Assembly: GCA_963706835.1 (NCBI GenBank)
Contig: CAVPOB010000040.1
Span: forward strand, 1 to 64,000
Direction: 5' to 3'
DNA length: 64,000 nt
Origin: CAVXYG01 sp963706835
GTDB taxonomy: Bacteria; Actinomycetota; Actinomycetes; S36-B12; GCA-2699445
The notes below the pieces were generated by a model, which saw only the letters and a program-made list of their open reading frames with translations, ran no database searches and was not told the origin of the DNA. Positions 1 to 6,598 of the stretch are shown piece after piece. Made by a program: the position numbers and the translations under genes. The first letter of the stretch is position 1, and each line of letters opens with the position of its first letter.

Positions 1-672
1 AAGCTCGCGGCCTGATCTGGCTGGCTCATCGCATTCTGGGGTGCATTGCTACGAGCGGTGCCTCGGTGCGGGCGCCCGTTGCGCGCGGATCGTGCTGGGC
101 TCCGCGGCTCCTCCAGCGGGGCGGAGATGCGCTTGGGCGCGGGTGTCGGCGCCCCGTGCGGGCCGAGGGGTGCCCCGGTAGCGCGGCTGTGCACCCGTTG
201 CGGGGGTTTGCACCCGGGACGGTGGCTGAGAGGGCTTCCAGGGCGGCAACCGTGCACCCGGTATGGGGGTTTGCACCCGTGGCGGGGGCTGGGAGGCCCG
301 AATCCAGCCGGTTCCGCCCCCGCGGCGGGTGCAAACCCCCGAACCGGGTGCAGACCTCGACCCGATCCAGCCGGTTCCGCCCCCGCGGCGGGTGCAAACC
401 CCCGAACCGGGTGCAGACGCTCCCCGGCGCGGCGGGATGAGGCCGCTCACGTTGCTGGATCCGCAGGACACCGGGAAGCGAGCGGCCCTTCGACGGCACG
501 CTCGCCCACCCGCAGACGCCGGAGCCCACCCCACACTGCCAAATGCGATGATCCCGGTGACTGTCGGCCATTGCGCCATCTGGCAGGGCGAGCGGCCTGC
601 GTTCCCGCAAGGGCTGGGCAGTAGCGCACCGCATCGGGCTGACCGAGACCCGCAGCCGCCGCTGCCAGGCGG
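1..672. other. Intergenic region with repeat array, no convincing gene
   Basis: No reading frame here resembles a known protein. Open frames exist on both strands only because the sequence is GC-rich and repetitive. The middle part (about 188-418) is occupied by the dispersed repeat listed separately. The flanks (1-187 and 419-672) show nothing I recognise. In many actinobacteria pheS/pheT follow the infC-rpmI-rplT-rRNA methyltransferase cluster; here that position is taken by VapBC and this repeat-bearing spacer. Confidence 0.6.
188..418. repeat. Repeat array A, TGCACCC-N12-TGCACCC family
   Basis: Two forward copies of TGCACCC-N12-TGCACCC start near 189 and 254. Two inverted copies (GGGTGCA-N12-GGGTGCA) lie near 328-353 and 391-416. 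The inverted half contains an essentially perfect direct duplication of about 54 bp (302-355 and 365-418, 63 bp apart). The two arms face each other, so the array could fold as a long imperfect hairpin or form a cruciform. The same unit recurs at 5953-6420. Function unknown; it resembles a mosaic REP/BIME-type intergenic element in organisation. Confidence 0.8.
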
Positions 673-1065
673 TCACGCGCGAACGGGATGCTCGATGGGC
701 AGCCCGGTGATCTGAACGGCGGCGAAGTCCCGAGTGTTGTTGGTGTAGAACACGTCAGCCCGTTGCCTCACCGCAGTTGCAAGATGCACCGCGTCCAGGG
801 CACGCAGGCTGAACGCAGTGGCGAGTTCGCTGGCCAACGCCGCGATGTCGAGCGTCACTTCGACCAGCTGCACCCTCCGCAGCAGCATCCGAAGGGCTGC
901 CTCCTCCTCGGTGTTGCCGAGTCTGCGCGGCTTGGGCAACAACTCGACCGGCAGCATCGCGCTGCCCATCAGATCCGCTCCCGCCAACCTCGCCCGAACC
1001 GAGACTGTCCATGGCGAGGCTACGACGCTGTAGATGCACACGTCGGCGTCGAGGGCCACCTTCAT
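673..1065 (-). CDS. vapC: VapC-like PIN-domain toxin (ribonuclease)
   Basis: A 130-residue protein of typical VapC length. It starts with MKVALDADVCIYS, the usual N-terminal PIN strand with the first metal-binding aspartate. A mid-protein glutamate (PVELLPK) and the block LRALDAVHLATAV fit the second and third acidic positions, and YTNNTRDF is the final motif. PIN toxins of this family are Mg2+-dependent RNases that block translation. The start at 1065 is chosen because its ATG overlaps the stop of the upstream antitoxin gene (ATGA), a typical toxin-antitoxin arrangement. The exact RNA target cannot be inferred. Confidence 0.85.
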   Translation of the reverse strand: MKVALDADVCIYSVVASPWTVSVRARLAGADLMGSAMLPVELLPKPRRLGNTEEEAALRMLLRRVQLVEVTLDIAALASELATAFSLRALDAVHLATAVRQRADVFYTNNTRDFAAVQITGLPIEHPVRA

Positions 1066-1361
1066 CCGCGGTCCGCCATGATGTCGTCCGCCCACTCCTG
1101 TGGATCGATGGAGGGGTTCTCGACGACGGGCGGCAGGTCGGTCCCCTGCGTCCCGCGGCCCAGGTCGGCGAGGAGTTCGGCCGCCCTGGCTTCCAGAGGT
1201 GTCGGGGCATCGGTGTTGGGGGGCACGAGCGCCGCTACGACCCGGTCATGGCGGGTCAGCAGGATTCGACCGCCCGACTCGACCTCCGCGAGCACCTTCG
1301 CCAGGTTCGCCCGCAACTGGGAGACAGGGATCGAAGTGACAGCCACCACTGCAACGTACAT
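1062..1361 (-). CDS. Phd/YefM-type antitoxin (VapB partner)
   Basis: A protein of up to 99 residues. Its N-terminal segment (SIPVSQLRANLAKVLAEVESG) is the DNA-binding Phd/YefM fold, followed by RILLTRHDRVVAALVP and an acidic C-terminal tail expected to wrap the toxin. It would neutralise the PIN toxin encoded just downstream, with which it overlaps by 4 nt, and repress its own promoter. The ATG at 1361 lies inside a palindrome, so GTG codons at 1349 or 1346 are plausible alternative starts. Confidence 0.85.
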   Translation of the reverse strand: MYVAVVAVTSIPVSQLRANLAKVLAEVESGGRILLTRHDRVVAALVPPNTDAPTPLEARAAELLADLGRGTQGTDLPPVVENPSIDPQEWADDIMADRG

Positions 1362-1380
1362 CGATGTACGCCACCGTACA
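1355..1380 (-). promoter_or_regulatory. Putative VapBC operator (palindrome plus half-site)
   Basis: CGTACATCGATGTACG (1355-1370) is a perfect 16-bp palindrome over the proposed antitoxin start. A further GTAC half-site follows at 1376-1379. On the minus strand TACGGT (1378-1373) is a TANNNT -10-like hexamer, so the palindrome would cover the transcription start. Antitoxins of this type commonly autoregulate by binding such sites; binding here is inferred. Confidence 0.5.
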
Positions 1381-1381
1381 A

Positions 1382-2194
1382 CTACCCTCCCCCCACGATC
1401 CTCCCGGCCTGCGCCGCGGCGCTCGTCATCAGGCACAGCGATGCGGCGGCGGCGAGGTTGAGGCTCTCCGCGCGCCCGACGTGCGGGATCGACACGGTCA
1501 AGTCGCAGGCGCCCGCGATCGCCGGATCCAGGCCGCGGGCCTCGTTGCCGAACACCCAGGCCACCGGGCCGGCCAGCACCCCCTCGCCTCCCGGCTCGCT
1601 GGGCAGCAGCTCGTACAGCGTGGCCGCTCCCCCGCCGTCGGCCGCCAGCACCGTGCAGCCGGCCGACCGCAGCGCCCCGATCGCCACCAACGGGTCCACG
1701 TCGCGCACCACGGGCACGTGGAACAGCGAGCCGGCGGTAGAGCGCACGCACTTGCCGTTGTAGACGTCCACGGAGCCGGTGCTGAACAGGACCGCGTCGG
1801 CGCCGGCGGCATCGGCGGTGCGCAGCACGGTCCCGGCGTTGCCCGGGTCGTTGATCTGCCACAGCAGGGCCGCCAGGCGCGGCGCTGCAATCGTGTCGAG
1901 CGGCACGTCGACGAAGCGGCACACGGCGAGCACGCCCTGCGGGTTGCGGGTCTCGGCCATGGCCTGCAAGACCTCGTCGGGGACGATGACGGCGTCCGGC
2001 CACCGCAGGGCCGTCTCGGCGGTGGCGTACAACTCCTGCACCGCCTCCGCGGCCTCGGCGACCGCCTGTGGCCCCTCGGCCACGAACAACCCCCGCGCCT
2101 CCCGTTCGCTGCGCTGCCGTAGCTTGCGCACAGCAGAAACCCGGGGGGACCGGACCGATGTGGGTCCGGCGCCCCCCGGGCTGCCGTGGTTCAT
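1382..2194 (-). CDS. TrmH/SpoU-family 23S rRNA 2'-O-methyltransferase
   Basis: A 270-residue SPOUT methyltransferase. The N-terminal substrate-binding part (FVAEGPQAVAEA) precedes the knotted SAM-binding domain. The three family motifs are visible: INDPGNAGTVLRTADAAG, VFGNEARGL and SIPHVGRAESLNLAAAA. The protein should transfer a methyl group from SAM to a ribose in 23S rRNA (TsnR/RlmB-like); the exact nucleotide cannot be told. The ATG at 2194 lies 5 nt after the rplT stop, so it is probably co-translated with the ribosomal protein operon. The frame is intact. Confidence 0.9.
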   Translation of the reverse strand: MNHGSPGGAGPTSVRSPRVSAVRKLRQRSEREARGLFVAEGPQAVAEAAEAVQELYATAETALRWPDAVIVPDEVLQAMAETRNPQGVLAVCRFVDVPLDTIAAPRLAALLWQINDPGNAGTVLRTADAAGADAVLFSTGSVDVYNGKCVRSTAGSLFHVPVVRDVDPLVAIGALRSAGCTVLAADGGGAATLYELLPSEPGGEGVLAGPVAWVFGNEARGLDPAIAGACDLTVSIPHVGRAESLNLAAAASLCLMTSAAAQAGRIVGGG

Positions 2195-2199
2195 GCCGG

Positions 2200-2562
2200 T
2201 CAGGCTGCGGCGTTGGCCGACCGCGCCGACTCCACCAGCGCCGAGAAGGCCTGCGGGTCGTTGACGGCCATCTCGGCCAGCATGCGGCGGTCCACCTCGA
2301 TGCCGGCGTTCTTCAGGCCCTGGATGAACCGGTTGTAGGTCATGCCGTTGGCCCGGGCGCCGGCGTTGATCCGCTGGATCCACAGGCGGCGGAAGTCGCC
2401 CTTGCGATCCCGGCGGTGATCGAAGGCGTACACCCCCGAGTGCTGGACCTGTTCCTTGGCCTTCCGGTACAGGCGGGACCGCTGGCCGCGGTACCCGGAT
2501 GCCTGCTCAAGGACTTCGCGACGCTTCTTCTGGGCGTTGACCGCCCGCTTCACGCGTGCCAT
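2200..2562 (-). CDS. rplT: 50S ribosomal protein L20
   Basis: A 120-residue basic protein starting MARVKRAVNAQKKRREVLE, with the L20 core (RGQRSRLYRKAKEQ, YAFDHRRDRKGDFRRLWIQRINAGAR). L20 binds 23S rRNA early in large-subunit assembly. It is third in the standard infC-rpmI-rplT operon, 32 nt after rpmI. The reading frame is open far upstream only because infC lost its stop through a frameshift; the ATG at 2562 is the real start. In several bacteria L20 represses its own operon; I do not see the operator here. Confidence 0.97.
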   Translation of the reverse strand: MARVKRAVNAQKKRREVLEQASGYRGQRSRLYRKAKEQVQHSGVYAFDHRRDRKGDFRRLWIQRINAGARANGMTYNRFIQGLKNAGIEVDRRMLAEMAVNDPQAFSALVESARSANAAA

Positions 2563-2594
2563 GGCGTTGCTCCTTCGTTCGTCGTGCGCGCAGG

Positions 2595-2792
2595 TCAGCG
2601 CTTGCCGAGCAGGCGCTTGACCTGCTTGGCGTCGGCGGGGCTCACATCGGCGTCGGGCGTCAGACGCCGGGTGCGGCGGCTGGACTTGCCCTCCAAGAGG
2701 TGCCGCTTGTTGGTCTGCTCGCGGCGCAGCCGACCGGAGCCGGTCACCTTCACCCGCTTCTTGGTGCCGCTGTGGGTCTTCATCTTCGGCAT
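2595..2792 (-). CDS. rpmI: 50S ribosomal protein L35
   Basis: A 65-residue Lys/Arg-rich protein beginning MPKMKTHSGTKKRVKVTGSG, the diagnostic L35 N-terminus. It is a small component of the large ribosomal subunit that contacts 23S rRNA. It sits 26 nt downstream of the expected infC stop and 32 nt upstream of rplT. Frame and length are normal. Confidence 0.97.
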   Translation of the reverse strand: MPKMKTHSGTKKRVKVTGSGRLRREQTNKRHLLEGKSSRRTRRLTPDADVSPADAKQVKRLLGKR

Positions 2793-2818
2793 CGTTGCTC
2801 CTGCTCGAGTCGTTGCGT

Positions 2819-3417
2819 TCACTCGGTCTGCTCGGCGGCGTCGCCGGCATCCTGGCCTTCGCGGCCTCAGCCTTGGCGGCCTGGGCCTCGGCACGGGCCT
2901 CCGCCTTCTTCTTGTGCGGGGCGACCACCATGATCATGTTCCGGCCGTCCTGCTTGGGGGCGAACTCCACGAACCCGAGGTCGGCGATGTCCTCTGCCAG
3001 CCGCTGCAGCAGCCGGTACCCCAGCTCGGGCCGCGACTGCTCGCGCCCGCGGAACATGATGGTGACCTTGACCTTGTCGCCCGCCTTGAGGAAGCGGACC
3101 ACGTGGCCCTTCTTCGTCTCGTAGTCGTGCGGGTCGATCTTCGGCCGCAGCTTCATCTCCTTGATGAGCGCATGGGCCTGGTTCTTGCGCGCTTCTCGGG
3201 CCTTCTGGGCAGCCTCGTACTTGAACTTGCCGTAGTCCATGAGCTTGCACACCGGTGGCCGGGCCATCGGGGCAACCTCGACGAGGTCCAGATCGCTCTC
3301 GGCGGCCAGTCGCAGCGCGTCCTCGATACGGACGATCCCGACCTGCTCGCCGTTGGGTCCCACGAGTCGGACTTCGGGCACCCGGATCCGATCGTTGATC
3401 CGCGGTTCGTCGCTGAT
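2819..3417 (-). CDS. infC: Translation initiation factor IF-3, AUC start, frameshifted near C-terminus
   Basis: The mature sequence begins ISDEPRINDRIRVPEVRL. The start codon is ATC at 3417-3415, placed by a strong Shine-Dalgarno (AAGGAGG, 3428-3422) four bases upstream. Non-AUG starts are a known infC feature that lets IF-3 discriminate against its own mRNA. N-domain (to PVCKLMDYGKFKYEAAQ) and C-domain (RPKIDPHDYETKKGHVVRFL onward) are complete. Near 2850 one base is missing. As written, the frame runs through the expected TGA (2821-2819) and continues in-frame into rplT. Restoring one base gives a natural AGDAAEQTE ending. The factor prevents premature 70S assembly and checks initiator tRNA. 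Confidence 0.93.
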
Positions 3418-3421
3418 AGCG

Positions 3422-3428
3422 CCTCCTT
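3422..3428 (-). promoter_or_regulatory. Shine-Dalgarno that fixes the infC AUC start
   Basis: AAGGAGG on the minus strand ends 4 nt before ATC (3417-3415). No in-frame ATG or GTG has a comparable ribosome binding site, and the protein after ATC aligns with the conserved IF-3 N-terminus. Confidence 0.8.
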
Positions 3429-3586
3429 CATCGTTCAGGCAGGCGAAACCCATCCCGGACGACGCGGCACGCTGCCGTTCCGGCGCGACCCGACGACCTG
3501 ATGGCCGGAGGGTGGGAGTGGACTCCGCTTTTCGTGTGTGGTGCTGCTGCACCGGACCGGCCGTCACAGACCGGTCCACCATGTGT

Positions 3587-3592
3587 CAGTGT
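3587..3592 (+). promoter_or_regulatory. Candidate -10 box of a leaderless DUF1844 transcript
   Basis: CAGTGT lies exactly 6 nt before GTG at 3599. Five of the six positions are compatible with TANNNT given its A2 and T6. The spacing matches the leaderless arrangement seen at hisD, ybaK and pyk in this window. It is a weaker hexamer than those. Confidence 0.35.
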
Positions 3593-3598
3593 AGCGGG

Positions 3599-3982
3599 GT
3601 GACCGACCAGGAGACGAATCCCGGAGCATCTGGGGAGGCCTTGGCGGCCGAGTCGGCCCGCGACCTCGCAGCGCTGTCGGCGGTCGAGATCCTCGGCGCC
3701 CACATCGTGGACCTGATGACCGCCGCCGCCGTGAAGACCGGGCTGTACGACGACGGGGAGGCGGACCGGGACCTGGCCGAGGCACGCATCCTCATCGATG
3801 CGCTGGCCGGCCTCATCGACGGAGCCGCCCCGCACCTGGGCAGTCAGCACGCCGCCCCGCTGCGCGACGGACTGCAGTCGCTGCAAGCAGCATTCGCGGA
3901 GTTCTCCCCCGTGCCGGACGCACCCGGGCAGGGGCCCGGCGAGCGCTACAGCCGGCCACGACGGGCCCGCCAGGCACGCTAG
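3599..3982 (+). CDS. DUF1844 family protein
   Basis: A 127-residue acidic protein (from GTG 3599) containing LSAVEILGAHIVDLMTAAAVKTGLYD and DLAEARILIDALAGLIDGAAPHLG. This is the DUF1844 helical core that is common beside infC in actinobacteria. Its function is unknown. The gene is divergent from infC with a short shared promoter region. An ATG at 3581 is possible, but GTG 3599 fits a leaderless start. The tail (GQGPGERYSRPRRARQAR) is low complexity and runs into the tandem repeat region downstream. Confidence 0.85.
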   Translation: MTDQETNPGASGEALAAESARDLAALSAVEILGAHIVDLMTAAAVKTGLYDDGEADRDLAEARILIDALAGLIDGAAPHLGSQHAAPLRDGLQSLQAAFAEFSPVPDAPGQGPGERYSRPRRARQAR

Positions 3983-4058
3983 GCCCCGCTCCTTCGGTCC
4001 GCATCCGAGGTTCCCTCGCCGGGCAGGCTCGGCCCGCCCCTCCAGCAGGGCTAGCGGC

Positions 4059-4260
4059 GGGCCCGCAGGACACACTCGGCGCACGCCTTCGGGACGGCCG
4101 CGCGGGGCCCGCCGGACACACTCGGCGCGCTCCTTCGGCACGGCCGCACGGGGCCCGCCGGACACACTCGGCGCACCCCTTCGGCACGGCCGCGCGGGGC
4201 CCGCCGGACACACTCGGCGCACCCCTTCGGCACGGCCGCGCGGGGCCCGCCGGACACGCT
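4059..4260. repeat. 46-bp tandem repeat, about 4.4 copies, between convergent genes
   Basis: Units begin at 4059, 4105, 4151, 4197 and 4243, each starting GGGCCCGC(C/A)GGACAC and spaced exactly 46 bp. The last, partial unit carries GCTAGGCCCGCTCC, whose TAG complement is the stop codon of the minus-strand carboxyltransferase gene. A related segment (CACGCTAGGCCCCGCTCC) forms the 3' end of the plus-strand DUF1844 gene. The array fills the gap between the two convergent genes. Each unit is rich in short inverted repeats and may help termination; this is inference. Confidence 0.85.
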
Positions 4261-5746
4261 AGGCCCGCTCCAGGGCCCGCCACCTGTGCCGCCGGGCCTC
4301 GCGGCGCTGCTCGACGGGTCCGCGCTGCAGGCCGCCGATCGCAACAGCGACCTGCTCACCGACGGATCCGGCCCAGTCGCCGCTCTCGGGTACCACGACG
4401 TCAACCGCCCCGACCACCGCGAGGGCAGCCGCCGTGATGTGCTGCTGCGCCGCCATCTCCGGGGCCCGTGCGGCGTCGCGATACAGGATCGCCGCAGCCC
4501 CCTCGGGCGGCAGGGGTGTCACCCATGCGTTCTCCGCCGCGATGACCCGATCGGCGGGCAGCAGGGCGATGGCGCCGCCGCCGGTGCCCTGGCCGAGCAG
4601 GACCGACACGGTGGGCACATCGACCAGCATCAAGTCGGCCAGGCACCGAGCGATCTCCCCCGCCATCGCCCCCTCCTCCGCCGCGGCCGACAACTCCGCG
4701 CCCGCGGTGTCCACGATGGTCAGAATCGGAAGCGCGAGCTCCTCGGCCAGCGCGATGGCCCGGCGTGCAGCCCGCAAGCTCCACGGGCCGATGGTGCCCC
4801 CGTCCGCCTGGCGCTGCCGGTCCTGGGCGATGACGACAACGCCCCTGCCCGCGATCCGCGCCGGGCCCACGGTCAGCCCCGCGGCCGGGTCTCCGGCGCC
4901 GGAACCCGACAACTCCCACACATCGGTGGCTAGGGATCGCAGCACTGCCGCAGCGCCCGGCCGGTCGGCGGCCCGGGTGGCCAGCACGCGCTGCCAGGCC
5001 ATCGGATCGGGGTGCGGCGGAGCATCCGCAGGGTCCGGGCGAAGTTCGGCGGGCGATCGCTGCGTGGCTCCCGCAGCCGGATCCGTGGCCCGCAGATAGC
5101 TCGCCACGTGCGCGCGCCACTGCCCGATCGGGGAGACCCGGTCGACCACGCCGCGCTCGACGAGGTGCTCGGCGACCTGCACGCCGGGCGGGAACGGCTC
5201 GCCCGTCACCTCCTCATACACGCGCGGCCCCAGGAACCCGACCAACGCCCCGGGCTCGGCGACACTGACCTGCGCCAGCGACCCCCAGGTGGCCAGTACG
5301 CCGCCGGTGGTGGGGGAACGCAGCAGGGCGATCGACCGAAGGCCGGCGCGGCGGTGCTCGGCGGCGGCGGCTGCAATGCCCGCCATCCGCAGGAACGCGG
5401 GCGTTCCCTCCTGCATGCGCGTGCCGCCGGATGCCGTGGCTGCCACGATGGGCAGGCCAGCGGCCCGGGCCCGGTCGTAGGCCGCAACGATCCGGTCGGC
5501 AGCGTCGTGGCCGATGGATCCCGCCAGGTACCCGAACTCCCCGACGACCAGGGCGACCGGCGTCCCCTCGATCTCGGCCCTGCCGGTGACGACCGACTCA
5601 TCGGTCCCCGATCGGCTGGCCGCCCGCTGCCGCTGCTGGTGGTAGGCCTCATCGATCGCACTCGCACGCACGGGCTGATCCCATGACTGCCAGCTGGTCG
5701 GGTCGGTGAGGGCGTCGATCAGGGCGGCTGCGGCGAGCGTCGTCAC
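4259..5746 (-). CDS. Fused acetyl-CoA carboxylase carboxyltransferase (AccD-AccA type)
   Basis: About 495 residues with two crotonase-like carboxyltransferase halves. The N-terminal half contains PVALVVGEFGYLAGSIGHDAADRIVAAYDRA and ATASGGTRMQEGTPAFLRM. The C-terminal half has GPWSLRAARRAIALAEELALPILTIVDTAGAEL and LLGQGTGGGAIALLPADRVIA. This beta-alpha fusion transfers the carboxyl group from carboxybiotin to acetyl-CoA or a related acyl-CoA for fatty-acid synthesis. No biotin carrier or biotin carboxylase gene is nearby, and the acyl-CoA preference is not determinable. The start is taken as GTG 5746 because TAGGCT lies 6 nt upstream (leaderless); GTG 5752 is the alternative. The frame is intact. 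Confidence 0.85.
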   Translation of the reverse strand: MTTLAAAALIDALTDPTSWQSWDQPVRASAIDEAYHQQRQRAASRSGTDESVVTGRAEIEGTPVALVVGEFGYLAGSIGHDAADRIVAAYDRARAAGLPIVAATASGGTRMQEGTPAFLRMAGIAAAAAEHRRAGLRSIALLRSPTTGGVLATWGSLAQVSVAEPGALVGFLGPRVYEEVTGEPFPPGVQVAEHLVERGVVDRVSPIGQWRAHVASYLRATDPAAGATQRSPAELRPDPADAPPHPDPMAWQRVLATRAADRPGAAAVLRSLATDVWELSGSGAGDPAAGLTVGPARIAGRGVVVIAQDRQRQADGGTIGPWSLRAARRAIALAEELALPILTIVDTAGAELSAAAEEGAMAGEIARCLADLMLVDVPTVSVLLGQGTGGGAIALLPADRVIAAENAWVTPLPPEGAAAILYRDAARAPEMAAQQHITAAALAVVGAVDVVVPESGDWAGSVGEQVAVAIGGLQRGPVEQRREARRHRWRALERA

Positions 5747-5752
5747 GCGCAC

Positions 5753-5758
5753 AGCCTA
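5753..5758 (-). promoter_or_regulatory. -10 box of leaderless carboxyltransferase transcript
   Basis: TAGGCT (minus strand) is followed by six bases and then GTG at 5746. TANNNT plus 6-7 nt to the start codon is the arrangement repeated at other genes in this window. It supports the shorter protein start. Confidence 0.5.
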
Positions 5759-6598
5759 TGCGCGTGCGTTCAGGGTCAACCGCGCCATCCCAATCGGGAG
5801 CGTGGTGGGCCTCGGTGACTGCGGCGGTGGAGCGGGTGAGGCGCCGGGCGCCGGGATCGCGTCCCCGGAGTCCAGCGAGTCCACCTGCGCGGGCGGCCCT
5901 GGACCCTCTGCCTCGGGGACGTCGGCACCCGGGGCGCGGGAGCGGTATCGGCCGGTGCGCGGGGCAGGGCTGCACCCGGTCGGGGTTTTGCACGCCGCGT
6001 CGGTGCGCGGGGCAAGGCTGCACCCGGTTCGGGGGTCTGCACCCGTCGCGGGGGCGGAAACGGTCGGTGCGCGGGGCAGGTCTGCACCCGGTTCGGGGGT
6101 TCTGCACCCGGCGCGGGGGCGGAACAGTCGGTGCGCGGGGCAGGTCTGCACCCGGTTCGGGGGTCTGCACCCGGCGCGGGGGCGGAAACAGTCAGTGCGC
6201 GGGGCAAGGTCTGCACCCGGTTCGGGGGTTTGCACCCGGCGCGGGGGCGGAATCGGTCGAATCGGGGCGCAGAGCCCCCGCCGCGGGTGCAAACCCCCGA
6301 ACCGGGTGCACAGTTGCCGTCCAGGGGGCGCTCTCAGCCCCCGTCCCGGGTGCAATCCCCCACAACGGGTGCAGAGCCGCTCATGGGGGTGCTCTCAAGC
6401 GCCGTCCCGAGTGCATTCCGCAGCGGGGGCACATTCGCTCTGCCGGTGGGACGCCCTCTCAGCCCCGCACGGGCGCCGACACCCGCAGGCGGCGCAGTTC
6501 CGTCCCCCGCCCAGAGAAGCTGCGAATCCCCCGGTCCCCGCGGAACGGCGCCCACCCCTAGCCGCCGCCCGAACGCACCCCGGATCGCGATGAGCAGG
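5759..6598. other. Long intergenic region dominated by repeat array B
   Basis: These 840 bases lie between the promoter of the carboxyltransferase gene and the 3' end of the H1-like gene. Positions 5953-6420 are the repeat array. Positions 5759-5952 and 6421-6598 are unremarkable GC-rich sequence in which I see no gene. The long open frames across it on both strands are Pro/Gly/Arg-rich products of the repeats and match nothing I know. Confidence 0.65.
5953..6420. repeat. Repeat array B, 64-bp units plus inverted copies
   Basis: Forward units begin near 5953 (shortened), 6001, 6065, 6129 and 6193; the last three intervals are exactly 64 bp. Each holds TGCACCC-N12-TGCACCC or N13 preceded by GGTGCGCGGGGCA. 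After about 6265 the core appears in the opposite orientation (6286-6311 and, more diverged, 6347-6373, with a remnant near 6407). It shares its core and its converging layout with array A 5.5 kb away. These arrays are intergenic and not CRISPR-like, since units abut without unique spacers. Confidence 0.85.

Noticed and set aside
26..715. Overlapping long open frames on both strands at the window start
   Set aside because: They are Pro/Gly/Arg-rich translations of the GC-rich repeat array with no resemblance to known proteins and no ribosome binding site.
5953..6420. CRISPR array
   Set aside because: Units abut with near-identical sequence and no unique spacers, the period drifts at the start, orientation flips, and there are no cas genes.
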